Source: Nereocystis luetkeana
Taxonomy: Eukaryota; Sar; Phaeophyceae; Laminariales; Laminariaceae
Length of the DNA: 64,000 nt
Direction of reading: 5' to 3'
Assembly: GCA_031213475.1 (NCBI GenBank)
Contig: JARUPZ010000018.1
Location: forward strand, 2,976,733-3,040,732
Part shown: one piece after another, positions 27,179 to 38,605 of the stretch
Numbering within the stretch: the stretch's first letter is position 1
Layout of the letters: each line of letters begins with the position of its first letter
The notes under the pieces: generated by a model
The model's database searches: none
What the model was told of the DNA's origin: nothing
Seen by the model: only the letters and a program-made list of their open reading frames with translations
Program-made: the position numbers and the translations under genes

Positions 27179-30100
27179 GTCGGTGGAGGAAGTTGGAGAG
27201 GGCTGGTGGATCCAGGCTTGGATCAGGGTAGGCGGCTACAATACCAACAAACCGATCTAGGGGACAGAAAGGAGTGACGGTAAGGACGTACAATAAGGGG
27301 TATTGAGGGGGGTGTGCCACAATTATAGTGCCCGTCGAAGGATATTTTTATAGTTGAGGACGTCTAGCTAGTAGTAGGCGCCTCGCGTGTGATTGACGGT
27401 AGTCGCGCCCGAGTCACTCAAGTGATATCAGTTGAACCGAATTGAACAGAACTCCGTCTGAAATGTCCAATGTTCGTAGTGATAACAGGGCGTGACGATT
27501 ACTGGGCGTGGGCAGTGCAAGACCTTTCGTTGGGATACAATTATAGTACCCGTAAAGGCAACGTGTAGGTCGAGTCGGGGGGAAAATTGCAGCATGCCGG
27601 CACTATTTGGTAGCTGCACAGCATATCGGGCGATTCCCTACTTGAACGGTGGGCAGTTTTTCGTTCCGTGGTAGAAACAGACAGCAACCGATACGTTTCG
27701 GGGGTCGCGAGGCCCGATACGTTGTGAGATACTTAGGGTATCGTAGAGGTGGCACAAGTGGGGACAAAAATAAATAAATAAAAATAAGAAATAGACCCCG
27801 GTACGTAAAAACATGGAAAAGAGTATCAATCGGCTCCTTTGGGGGAGTCGAAGACGCTAATCCGCCGCGAAGGATGTTGTGTATTGGTGTTAGTTTGACC
27901 AGCATTTAGTTCATCACTTTCGGAAATGGTCACTGCCCGGGCCACAGTTACTATGCTCCATATTCGAGCAGCTTGCAGCTGCTGTGTTTGTGATGAGCTG
28001 GACAAACATGGGAGAAACAGTTGTTTACTAGTTTGTGTAGCCTTTGTGGTGTTACGGTTCTAGGCAGCCTGTACCCTGCTTTATTTGTAAAAGCTGGTGG
28101 GGGTGGGGTGCGTTGGAAAATAACACTTGTTACAAACTTGAACAGTGTCTACCCTGCTTTGATTTAAGGTGGGAGCAAAAAGAAACGATTAGAAAAAAAA
28201 GAAGGCACACGTCGAAAACAAAAAAGAAAGGGAAAACAAACACGACCAAACTAATATTCGGGCCAGATCAGGTAGCATACATTCTGTTTTGATGTGCTAC
28301 AGCTGGGGGGGGGGTAGACGTATACAGCAGTAGGCAAGGTTGCGCGCCACAAAGCCTCGTTTCGTCGGTAACGCTGAGGAACGTGCACGTAAGAGGCTGT
28401 AGCCGGACATATTTGTGCAGCATATATATACCTTATTTCTGGCTTAAAACTGGCAAATTTAAATGCGCCTAGGCAGCAGACGGACAAGGTTCGGCAACAT
28501 AAAGCCGCTTTAAGTCGTTAATGCTGGAAAACGTGCACGTAAAGAGCAGTAGAAAAAAAAATCTAAAAATAATAGACATCGTTTGTATCCTATAGGCCGT
28601 GGGGGTGGGGCATAAATGGCATAAATCCGATTAATTTCCGCAGCATGCGTCCTGTATTTATAGTAGAGCAGCAGGAAAGTAGTGCATCATAGAGCCTGTT
28701 TTGCATGGTAGAGGCAGCGTGTGGACGGGCAATCTGAAGAGGGGTGCAGAAATATAAGCTGGTCCCAATGAGCAACATTTAAAATCCTCCTGCAGATATA
28801 TTCCTAAAGAGCTACGTGCAACCATATAAGAATTGTCGACAGGTATACCTGGTATTCCCAGAGCGCTACCCGTACGTGTGTGTTCTTCGTATTGTATATA
28901 CGTGCAACCAGGTAAGGTTCGCCTACGTACGAGTATAAATATATGCATTCCTATACGGTGGATGTGCTACACCATCACATCAAGAAAGGGGCGCCGACCG
29001 TGCATCGTTTGTCTACCTAAATATATCGTGAGGAAGGAAGGGGGGGTTCACGGGAGATTTCGTCACTAAAATAGTGTTACGCACCCCTATTGGTACCTCG
29101 CTCGTATACCAAACTTTGTAGGCTACTATGTGTGTGTTGAAATCCTGTATCCAAGGCATTCAAATAAAATACCAGGTACATTCATGGCTATTCTCGCTGT
29201 GGGGGGGTCGCCAGTAAGGTTAATTCATACGTATACTATCGCTCGTATCAGGTACCAGGTACCAGGTATGGTCGTTCAATAACTCGCAGGCGAATATCCC
29301 ACGCAATGGATACCAATGGATACAATTCGCAATTATAGCCGAGCCGTTCGTAGGCTGCTCACATATGCATATAATAGGAATGGCGTATTTAGTCACACAA
29401 CCGCTGTTCCTAAAAAAAATTTCCACGTATCAGTATACTGCTGCGGGTGTCCTACCAGTACTACAGCAGCTTCTTTGTAGTCGAGGTAAGGGTCAAATCC
29501 CATACAACGCTTGTCTATACAGGAAGGTGCAGATGAAATGGCGGGGGGGGAGAATGTGAGCAGTTCCACCTAATTTTCACGTGCCTTCCCTATGAAAGGG
29601 CGGGCATACATCGAGGCGGAGGGGGTCATTGTTGTAAAAAACGCTCTCGTTGTTATGCGCGATGAGCACGATGTCATTTGGGGGGGATCTCCAGGTGCAT
29701 TCAACCACATGGTGTCACGTGTCGTGGAGGGGAACGATCTCGTCATTCCACGGCGGAGACGGGGTACAGGGCGCGGAAAAACATACCTCATCACACTGCC
29801 GAGAGCAGCAGTAGTACTTACCAGGTATATGACAAGTACCTGGTACCTACTAAGAAACAGCAGAGAGAACTTGTACGTACTTGTACATGTGCCTGATAAG
29901 GGGGGAAGAATGCGTCTACTCACCTATACTAAGAGGGGAGCAACGTCTACTGTCGCCACTAGGCAGCTTGTCACAATCGTCGGCACTAAAAACGCACTCA
30001 GGAACGCAGGTTCGAAAAGAAAACAAACGAAGAAATAAAATAGACAGCGAGGAAAACGAAAGAGAACACGAAACAAGGAACGAAAAGAAACAAAAATAAA

Positions 30101-30223
30101 AAGTTGACTTCAAAACCAGTTGCCTCCCGGGTAGGGATGGCTCACATGATCGTGAGAAGATCTAGAAGAAGCGCTGCAGTCCTCAGCTTGGCCAGAAGGT
30201 TCGTCGAATGCGAAGACGTCAGA
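27179..30223. other. Leader between the 5' LTR and gag, 3.0 kb, host-like in composition
   Basis: The leader is AT-richer than gag-pol and contains at least six TACCWGGTA words (28.85-29.85 kb) of the kind found in host DNA, along with a 125-bp imperfect tandem pair (about 28,327-28,560). A plus-strand frame at 29592-30038 (148 codons, GNDLVIPRRRRGTGRGKTY) is antisense to the element and unrecognised. The stretch may be captured host DNA or a nested insertion. Confidence 0.5.
29251..29270. repeat. TACCWGGTA cluster inside the LTR element leader
   Basis: AGGTACCAGGTACCAGGTAT gives two overlapping copies of the window-wide word. A second cluster lies at about 29817-29850. Confidence 0.7.
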
Positions 30224-30712
30224 TGTGAAGATATGGCCGAGGTAAGGGTAAAGGACGCAGGTGTTTTCTGGCAGCTGGGAAGCAGTGCTTCGCTTCTTCT
30301 TATATAGATCTTCTTTATTGATGACTAGAGCTGAGGAGGTGCTCTGGTAGAGAAGTGAGAGGTAGGGGGGGTGGGACTCGACGCTCAGATATACTCGTCC
30401 CACCCCACGCTACGAGCTCTCCTAAACTCCTCTTATCTAACGTACTCCTAAATAACTTTCCTAGGGCTACCGATTGTTCTTCTGCTAATATAAGAACTTC
30501 TCACTTTACGATCCTATCTGCGTTAAGGAACATTACTCTTGTCTAACGGCCTATCCACCTTAGAGAACATTCCTAAAAGACGGTTACTCTCAACTACCGG
30601 AATATCCGCCGGGTTAATCCATTCTTTGGATTATTCTCGTATTCCTCAGGCTACGAAACTGCCGACTATATTATCTATATCTATAGCCCATGAGCACTCG
30701 ATTCATATCACA
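30224..30712 (-). repeat. Right LTR (5' LTR of the minus-strand element)
   Basis: This copy is identical by eye to 16549-17037. It should hold the promoter for the minus-strand transcript. CCTA follows directly outside. Confidence 0.9.
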
Positions 30713-30842
30713 CCTATATATGTGTGTCGTGCCAGGTACCGCCCTGACCGGTAATATAAATAATGATACAATCTCCGCTCGGAATCTAATATGAGTATAA
30801 AACGTACCTTATATTCTCGGTCAAAGTGGTAGCACATTACCT

Positions 30843-30936
30843 TAACCCTTTTAGAACTGCAGTCCCGTTTTTTTGGGAATAAACCACTCAAATGCCAAGT
30901 AAGTGTTTTGTCCCCAAAACGGGACTGCGGTCCTGG
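30843..30936. mobile_element. GCAGTCCCG inverted-repeat MITE, short copy 2
   Basis: It starts TTAACCCTTTTAGAACTGCAG and ends inverted (GTCCCCAAAACGGGACTGCG), with a centre of about 30 bp. It lies 130 bp outside the right LTR and is the closest relative of the copy at 16.4 kb. Confidence 0.65.
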
Positions 30937-32199
30937 ACTACTGTGCACGCATCATTCGTACTGTAACAGTAGTAGTAGAGCGCTTACCACTTTGTTGTTG
31001 ATCGGAAACCATGATGGTTGACACACACCGCACACTGCTTGCACAGAACACTGCTGCACAGCATACTGCTTGCACAGAAGAAGACTTGCAGTACCCTGTA
31101 TTAATATAATAGTACACACAGCAGTCCAGTGGGGTGGCCCTCTACCAACGTGTTGGGTGATCGGGGTGGGGGTTGAGAGACCCCGCAGCGGTTTCTGTTT
31201 ACCTCTTCGTCGACAAGAATGGGTTCACACAAACAAAACTCTACGCAGATCTACGACCACGTATACAAGTATAAACTCAGTATAAAAGTCGACGATGTTG
31301 GTAAATCGTCCACTACTATTTATAGAACATTCCTGAGAAAAATTCTGTAGGGACCTCAAAGAACACCCGTCACACTACCCTGGGCCTCGTAATAATAATA
31401 ACAGGGCGAAAGAGCTCGTACGTGCGACATTCTTTTTTTTTATACTCTACGAGTATCTTATTAGTAGTAGTACAGAGTCGTACCTCGGTATCTGGTAGAG
31501 CAGGCACGAGAGTACTGACTGCTGTACGGCAGTGCACGTCGCAGCAGCATCGAAGGGGCAAACACCGCTGCAGCGAGTGCGGGTATAGAGATTTACCTCC
31601 TGTGGGTATGTTTCTGTTTGCAGTAGTAAGCTTGAAAGTCTCCCTCGCGCAGCCAGCCTCCGAGTCCCGCACCTTCGACCCTCGACCTGTGGTGCCCAAG
31701 CAAGAGACCCACCAGGGCCCAAGGCCCGCAGGGCCCAAGGCCCGCTCTGAGACCCGGAGAGTAATTTCCCCAGAAGTTTCCCCCAGCGATTAAATTCATT
31801 GCTGGGTGTGAGGACGGTTCCCAGGATTCGCGCCAAGGCCGAGCGGAGAGGAGAGCAAACGAACAAACAAAAAACATGAAAGCGAAAAGCCCCCCCGCTT
31901 GGCTCGCTCTGCCAAACTCTCCCCACCACAACCTGCCAACACCACAACTACTCCACAGTCTCGATTCTCGATACCATCAGCACACACCTCACGCTGCTTG
32001 GATTGGCCGTGTGCTTATTATCTGCTCCAGAGTTCTACGTGCCAGCAGCAGCTACGAGTACTATACTGCTGTACGAGGGCAGCAACAGGGTCTTATTATT
32101 GCTCGCGATCGGACGACTTTTCTGCCAGCAGTGTCGCACTCGACATACCAGCAGCACCAACACCACCCAGCACCAGCACCACAACACCAGCACCAGCAC
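30937..32199. other. Gene-free DNA ahead of WW-like gene 2
   Basis: Frames of 100-166 codons overlap on both strands at 31.37-31.99 kb, with no domain, splice or codon support. A repeated GGGCCCAAGGCCCGCAGGGCC stretch lies near 31,707-31,745. The start and promoter of the next gene should lie near the right end of this stretch. Confidence 0.4.
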
Positions 32200-32287
32200 A
32201 TGGGCTTTCTCTCGCAGGTCTTCTCCTCGCTACTAGGGATCAGGAGGTTGTGCGACGTGCACATCACCTCATCATCATCCTCATCAC
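32200..32287 (+). CDS. WW-like gene 2, exon 1 (tentative)
   Basis: ATG at 32200 opens 29 codons ending in six Ser, then C|GTGAGA (phase 1). Length, Ser-rich end and phase resemble exon 1 of gene 1, but the encoded sequences do not align well, so the pairing rests on phase and position. Confidence 0.35.
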
Positions 32288-35200
32288 GTGAGAGGAGAGT
32301 GCCTGCCGTTGACAGCAGCAGCAGCGACAAATCTTTCTGAACGGTACCACTCCGTGCCTAAACATAAGAACCATTTGCATTGAATATTATAAGCTAAATG
32401 TCCCCTATATTGAGGTACCTTGGTATGTTGTATGCGTCACATGCGTTCAAGTTTGAGTTCACTGCTGCTGGGTCGTTCGATCTACGTACAGTATCGCGTA
32501 TCGTATTCTATATACTGTAGCTTGCCAGTGCTGCTGCCGTTGCCACCGTGAGCACTCGACCACACCGCCCGCGGACAGACACATCCGCATTGCAAACACG
32601 GGTGGGTATAATACGAGTGCGATACGAGACATCTACAAGTACTACTGCTCTATATCTGTGTTTTATGAAAAGTACCTGTCGACCGCGCCCGATGTAAGAC
32701 ATACCAAACTGGACGGAAATGTAAGGGCCGTTTAGTCTTTATATTTATACTCCAACGGTCATTACATTTCCTCTTAAATGGTACGAAGTAAGTACGAGTG
32801 ATGACTATGTTGTAAGGCTTAGATTGGGTAGTAAATAGTAAGCGATCGGTTAACCTTTTACCTTACGAGCAGCCCAAAATGGACCAAGACCTTAACAAAC
32901 GGCGTCATCGGCAGTACATCGGTCGTTGTTCTTGAGTTCGTGTTTCGGGTTTTTTTCTGGCAGGAGGTGTGTTCCTTGGTTCCTTGGTTGTTTGTTTGTT
33001 AGTTTGTTAGTTTGTTAGTTTGTTTTGTTTTTTTTTTGCTTGGGCTTGGTAGAGGATGTTTTTCGCGTATTATGTCCTGCCTACTCCCCCCGCTCTGTGT
33101 CGGGGCTGGTCTGGGTAATCGGGCCACTCATTTGTGGCACAGGACACGTTTCCCGAGTTGTAGGCTGGGTTTTCGGTGTTTCTTGACATCTTCCGTGTTA
33201 TTTTTTCTTCTCGTTTTTTTGTATCCACTTTTCACTTTCCCTGCATCTTCCTCGTCCCCCCCCGCCGCGGGTGACATGGCGATGGTTTTTCGTTGACGAT
33301 TTATTCCAGCCCCTTAAGGCTATGTCTTCCTTTCATTCTTTTTTACGTACATTGCCGGCTTCGTTGCCTTGCCGTTCAGAGGTGTGGGAGTGGGTTTTGA
33401 GGAGCCGCATGTTCGACTCATGTTCTAGTTTGTGGAATCGGGGTTTCCATGAATTTCCCATAATTCTGCATATACGGCTCATCAGAGTGGGCTAGTGTTA
33501 TGATACTGCTTTGTATGAGGTTGAAAGCCCGGTAATTACCTGGGTTCAGGCACTGGGATCGTATTTGTAGTACTTGGAAGGCGTATCTTAGGTGGAAAAC
33601 CAGGGGTTTTCCAGAGAGGCACCAGCGTGGTCCCAGTCTCCGTCGTGCACGAAAGGAATAAAGCTGCTCTTCTATCTCTAAGCAAGCAACACATGTGAGT
33701 ACCAATGAGCATCGACTTATTAGGCAGATGTTAAGGTCATGGACAGCGGGACACTTTGTATCCCTGGGCAGGTCTGCCTCTTAAGCCGGTACTCGTTGGT
33801 ACTCACGTTGATGTTCGCTTATAGATAGAAGAGTCACTTTTTTCCTTTCGTGCACGACGGAGACTGAGACCACGCTCGTGCCTCTCTGGAAAACCCCTGG
33901 TTTTCCACCAAAGATACGCCTTCCAAGTACTACAAATACGATCCCAGTGCCTGAACCCAGGTAATTACCGGGCTTTCAACCTCATACAAAGCAGTATCAT
34001 AACACTAGCCCACTCTGATGAGCCGTATATGCAGAATTATGGGAAATTCATGGAAACCCCGATTCCACAACTAGAACATGAGTCGAACATGCGGCTCCTC
34101 AAAACCCACTCCCACACCTCTGAACGGCAAGGCAACGAAGCCGGCAATGTACGTAAAAAAGAATGAAAGGAAGACGTAGCCTTAAGGGGCTGGAATAAAT
34201 CGTCAACGAAAAACCATCGCCATGTCACCCGCGGCGGGGGGGGACGAGGAAGATGCAGGGAAAGTGAAAAGGAAACACATAAAAAAGACGAGAAAACACA
34301 TATCACGGAAGATGTCAAGAAACACCGAAAACCCAGCCTACTACTCGTGAAACGTGTCCTGTGCCACAAATGAGTGGCCCGATTACCCAAACCAGCCCCG
34401 ACACTGAGCGGGGGGGGAGGCAGGACAGAATACGCGAAAAACATCCTCTACCAAGCCCAAGAAAAACACTCAAACTAACAACCCAGGGACACACCTGCCA
34501 GAAAAAAGAAACCTCGAACCGAAAACTCGGAAAACGTCAACGAAAATAGAAAGACCACCGCCCAAAATGCAGGAAAACGTCAAGAAAAAAAAATCGAGCG
34601 CAGCCGAGAAGCGAAAATCAGCTATCCACGGCGGCGCCTCGAGATTCGTCTACGGTACGCGGGACCCCCCGTGCAAATGCGCTAGCCAAGTGAATTTGTA
34701 GACACCAAGAGCCACGTACAGCTCTCGTCGAAGTCGTGTAGCGCGCCGGACCTGCCCAGGGATACAAAGTGTCCCGCTGTCCATGACCTTAACATTCGGA
34801 TCTCACGTCCACATGAAATCGCTTTCTGAAGAAAAGTGAATTTCCTCATGTCAAGGATCTGTAAAAAACTTCTGGATCCCCAGAAGTTGAAACCGCGTAT
34901 TGGTGTCACGCGTCGACCCGTATATCCGGTCCGTTCCAAGGCGGGGGGGTGTTATAAGGGTCATAAATTGTGTAGGCGGTCGGTTAACCTTTTACCTTTA
35001 GCCCAACGGACCAAGACCTGAACAACTACCGCTACATGTATCGACCTTTTTTCAAACTGCTATCCTGGAGAAACGGCAAACGGCGTAGGGTGCCTTTCGC
35101 GTACTAGCTGGTGTGACTTTAACAAGAACGGGGCCGGTTCGCCCGTTTCCCGGGTCCATCACGCTTGCGAAGGTGCTGAAACCTCCATTTCCGGCTATCA

Positions 35201-38200
35201 AAATCAGTTTGCCGTAAGAGACGGCTTGAAATCGAAGATTTCGTCGACCCCATATTTGCAAGCTGTGTGTGTCATACTTCGATAACTACTAAGTTATATT
35301 GTTGCAGAATATGCGCTCGTTCGACCAAAAAAAAAACGAAAGGCAGGTGATGACCCCGGTCTTCATCTAACCGGTGACTCTATGAATAGCCGTTATTCTC
35401 CACGCCTGATTCGTACTCAAACACTATTAATAATGGGAAGTTTCGAACGATCCCGGAGGGCCCGACAAGTCCCGCTCAGCTATACGTGTAATATGTATGT
35501 ACATACGGAGATTGCTCAACATGGTTCAACGTGAAAACCTCGAATTCGTTCATTGTGCGCATACAATGCATACACGAGTACGTCTGCATCTATATAATCC
35601 ATATATATGTATATATACTCGAAGTATATACATATATCGTCCACATATATCATCCCACCTCTTCCCGTCGTTCGTTCGTGTTGTCCGCCGATCGCTTCTT
35701 TGGTTGTCCTTTATTTTGTCCACCTCCTACCACGACGTTCAACAACAGCAGTAGACCGGCAGCGCACCCCCAACGGAAGCGAGCCAGAGACTCTCAGCCC
35801 ATGGCTCTTTTGGCAGGACGAGTCGGGTCGCCGTTTCTGGTGAGATAAAGACACATACCATCGCTTCGCATCATACACACTAGTTTTGCGGGAGGATCAG
35901 CAACAACAGCGCAACCCGCGATGCACGCACACTTGTTTCCCTCCGGATCGAGAGTAATGTTTCACGTTCACCAAGCTCGAAATGATAGCCTCATTCCAGG
36001 AGCTTCCCGAGCACTGCCGACCAGACAACGCCAGGAAACTACTTTTGCCTGTCCTCTTCCCACCAGTGCCCACACAAAAAGCCCCCCTCGTCCCCCCTAT
36101 TTTATATAGGATGGGTTGGCGTCGGTTGGCAACGACACTGTAAAACATGCAGCTCACTACGTGAGCTAGGCAAGCAGGGTACCGTTTTTTTTTTGTTTTG
36201 TTTTTGGCGGTCACCCACAGCCGGTTGTCGAGTTAGATCGTTTGTGCGAGGTAAAGAACCTTTACTTCGCACTACTGGGAATGATCGCATCGCGTAGTGG
36301 TCAAGGTAAGGCACCCAAGAGGCAGTTACATAGTACTCCCATTGCTGTCTCTGGAAATGCCTAAACCGGAAATTAAATCAACTCATTGAAGCTGTCGTCC
36401 ATAAGCAAGTCCGCCTCAAAAGCGGTTGTTAGTAGGATGCAGCCCACCCTTCATGCGACTCGCCAGACACCTCACGGCGCTTCGCGCTTGGTGCAAGCAA
36501 TGTCTGCCTGGTCGGTGAAAACCCGACATGCTCCGTCCCGGCATTGCAGGGAGGCGAGGGTGTATGGTCACACGACTACGGCCATGCATGAGATCGAGTA
36601 CATCTCTCCTATCGAGTACACCCCCCCCCCCACGGCCATGCATGATATCGAGTACACCCCCCCTCCCCCCCTCCCCCCTCCCTATTATATATATATAGGT
36701 TGGGTTGGCGTCGGTTGGCAACGATACTGTAAAACATGCCCCTCACTATTTGAGCTACACAACCCGGGTACTGCATTGTTTTTCTTTTGGCGGTCAGTCA
36801 CAGTTAGCTGGTGGTCGAGTTACATCATTTGTGCTAGGCGAAGAACCTTTACTCCGCACAAGTGGGAAGGATCGTATTACGTAGTGTTTATGGCAAGGCA
36901 CCCAAGAGGCAGTTGCATAGTTCTCGAATTGCTGTCTCTGCAAGTGGCTACACCGGAAATTAAATCAACTCATTGAAGCTGTCATCCTTATATGCAAGTC
37001 CGCCTCACAAGCGGTTCTTAGTAGGATGCAGTTCACCCTTCATGCGACTCGCTGGACACCTCACGGTGCTTCGCGCTTGGTGCAAGCAATGTCTGCCTGG
37101 TCGGTGAAAACCCGACATGCTCCGTCCCGGCATTGTAGGGATGCGAGGGTCTATGGCCATACGATTGTGGCCATGCATGAGATCGGGTACGTCTCCCCTC
37201 TCGAATACACCCCCCCCTCCCTCTCCCCTTGCTCCCCTTTCACCTCATGGCGCTTCGCACTTGGTTCAAGCAATGTCTGCCTGGTCGGTGAAAACCCGAC
37301 TTGCTCCGTCCCGGCATTGTAGGGATGCGAGGGTCCTATGGCCATACGACTACGGCCATGGATGATGTCGAGTACATCCCCCTCCTCCCGCCCGGCCCCT
37401 CTACTCCTCCCCTTCCCCCCCCCCCCCACCATTGCAGGGAGGCGAGGGTCTATGGTCATACGACTGCGGCCATGCATGATAATGAGTACAGCCCCCCCAC
37501 TCCCCATCCCCCCCGTGCATTGATGTCTGCGGTTCGTGTAGCGGTCGCAACCGGCCCGTTTCGCGCTGCAGCTCTACTCCGGTCCGCGCCATGCCACCTG
37601 ACAACTGAGGCGCGAGACAGGCCGCGGCCGGGTAGGGGTTGGGGTCAGAGTTAGCGCCAGGGATAGGGGAAGGCGTCGGTTTCAGGTTGGTTGCGGTTGG
37701 CCAACAACAACTACAAACCAACCATTCTCCTCTTGGGGTTGACCCTAACGCTAGAACCCTAATCCCAACCCTAGGCCTAACCCTAGCCCTAATCAGCCTC
37801 CCGTGCAGACCATTCACTTTCTTAGACCATTCTCTTTCTTCGAAGAACGGGTGCAAACAGTACTCTTCTGGGGTAACAAAAAGTTGGCAGAGAGGGGGGG
37901 GGAGGGTCTCGCTTTCAAGCCCGCAACACACACGCCCGTCCGAGAGGCCCCGCGAAAGCCTGCATACCCGTCCGTCCGCCCGCCCGCTCGCACGCATGTA
38001 CCCATGTACCACACTTGCCCCCGGCCGGATAATTTGAATGTTTTGTCCCTATCGTCTTCCTCCTCTCTTTTTTTCTGTCCTTGCCCTCAACCCCCAATAA
38101 TGTCTTCGCATTTCTCAATTCAAGTCAGAACAGGGCGACCGGAGACACCTTCCTCCAGAATGTAGCAAATGAGTTCTTCCCATTCCAAGAACATCATCAT

Positions 38201-38605
38201 CGTCAGCAGCACCTGCCGCCGCAGCACCTGCAGTACTTGCAGCAGCCCCACCAGCTTCAGCAGCTGCAGCTGCAGCTGCAGCCGCCGCCGCAGCAGCAGC
38301 AGCAGCAGTTGCCGCAGGTGTGGCCTATGCCCCCCCCGCCCGGGTTCCAACCGCCAACCACACCGTGGAGCGCCTCGGCGGCGGCGATTCCCATGCCCTC
38401 GGCGCCCGCCTTTCCGATCGTCGAGGCTTTCCCGCCGCGGCACTGGGGGGTGGGGGGAGAGAACAAACAGGGGACGGGAAAGAAAAAGAAGAAGAAGAAG
38501 TATGGCCGTAGGGGGTACTGGGAGGAAGTTTACGAGAACGACGGCAGCAAGTTCTTTCGGCACACGCGGAGCGGCAGGACCAGGCGCTCGGACCCCTACA
38601 TTTGA
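32200..38605 (+). CDS. WW-like domain protein 2, three-exon gene (32200-32287, 35749-35839, 38125-38605)
   Basis: The joined exons give 660 nt, 219 residues plus stop, with splice phases 1 and 2 exactly as in the 1.9-7.8 kb gene. Residues 1-30 end in a Ser run. A WW-like domain spans about 47-70: Trp at 48, a DESGRR turn, QNRATG, and Phe where the second Trp is expected. As in gene 1, the intron falls between the two halves. Next comes a Gln/Pro/His-rich stretch (about 80-125), a Lys run, and a C-terminal WW-like module (190-219) ending in DPYI. The role is unknown; binding of Pro-rich partners is expected of the family, and both proteins carry Pro-rich linkers. Exon 3 is the best supported, exon 1 the least. 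The Cys codon at the second junction replaces the aromatic seen in gene 1. Confidence 0.55.
32809..32950 (+). repeat. tRNA-headed repeat, copy C (decayed)
   Basis: The head GTTGTAAGGCTTAGATTGGGTA ... GGTTAACCTTTTACC is followed by an altered A-box (AGCCCAAAATGGACC) and a decayed B-box (GAGTTCGTGTTTC). It abuts the left arm of the palindrome that follows. Confidence 0.55.
32945..34525. repeat. Large palindrome: two arms of about 750-780 bp around a spacer of about 46 bp
   Basis: The left arm (about 32,945-33,727) and right arm (about 33,774-34,525) are reverse complements over nearly their whole length, with scattered differences and small indels. Related single-arm sequence occurs in direct orientation at 44.8-45.6 kb, so the unit also exists outside the palindrome. 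It lies in intron 1 of WW-like gene 2 and would fold into a long hairpin in RNA. Confidence 0.8.
34795..35020 (+). repeat. tRNA-headed repeat, copy D (3' part plus second head)
   Basis: It begins within the B-box arm (GGATCTCACGTCCACATG) and continues through the shared body (CTTCTGGATCCCCAGAAGTTG) to a head copy with the A-box TAGCCCAACGGA at 34999-35010. This is the same order as the downstream part of copy B. Confidence 0.6.
35749..35839 (+). CDS. WW-like gene 2, exon 2 (first half of the WW-like domain)
   Basis: The acceptor AACAACAG|CA and donor TG|GTGAGA enclose 91 = 2+87+2 bases, encoding VDRQRT ... SPWLFWQDESGRRF. The Trp, acidic turn and Gly-Arg order follow the WW consensus, and the phase equals that of exon 2 in gene 1. 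Confidence 0.55.
36102..37500 (+). repeat. Tandem repeat, units of about 600 bp, in intron 2 of WW-like gene 2
   Basis: Two long units (about 36,110-36,660 and 36,705-37,210) share GGTTGGCGTCGGTTGGCAAC ... GCATGTCTGCCTGGTCGGTG-type sequence and end in GGCCATGCATGA words. Shorter pieces follow at 37,250-37,375 and 37,430-37,490. A further fragment lies at 7,862-7,980. Frames through it are not genes. Confidence 0.75.
37630..37800. repeat. Telomere-like patch with opposed orientations
   Basis: GGGGTTGGGG- and GGGTT-type words near 37,630-37,700 are followed by CCCTAACGCTAGAACCCTAATCC-type words at 37,740-37,795. The G-rich and C-rich telomere-like tracts thus face each other across about 60 bp. 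It resembles a small internal telomeric scar. Confidence 0.5.
38125..38605 (+). CDS. WW-like gene 2, exon 3 (second half of WW-like domain to stop)
   Basis: After a pyrimidine-rich tract and CAATTCAAG|T, the exon reads QNRATGDTF, a Gln-rich run, a Pro-rich run, a Lys run and a C-terminal module GYWEEVYENDGSK ... DPYI, with TGA at 38603-38605. The C-terminal 30 residues align with those of gene 1 at Gly, Trp, Tyr, Gly, Lys, Thr, SGR and DPY. Confidence 0.68.

Larger units (their letters stand above)
16549..30712 (-). mobile_element. Ty3/gypsy chromovirus-type LTR element with a NADAR frame, 14.2 kb, young
   Basis: Two 489-bp LTRs bound the element. Each starts TG and ends CA, and I see no difference between them. 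Both flanks show CCTA (possibly CCTAT), a target-site duplication that makes the whole span one insertion. Coding is on the minus strand in the order gag (about 25.5-27.2 kb), a NADAR-domain frame (24.0-25.4 kb), then pol. The pol has protease, reverse transcriptase, RNase H, integrase, chromodomain and a Tudor-like tail. The leader (about 3.0 kb) and the 3' non-pol region (1.4 kb) are both long. Pol looks whole. Gag lies in more than one frame, so it has a few breaks or uses splicing or frameshifting. Identical LTRs imply a recent insertion. I see no standard TGG primer-binding site directly inside the 5' LTR. Confidence 0.88.

Noticed and set aside
31370-31993. 100-166-codon frames on both strands
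   Set aside because: Overlapping frames without codon bias, domain or splice support.
36102-37500. CRISPR-like array
   Set aside because: Units are about 600 bp, tandem and eukaryotic in context, with no short repeat-spacer alternation.
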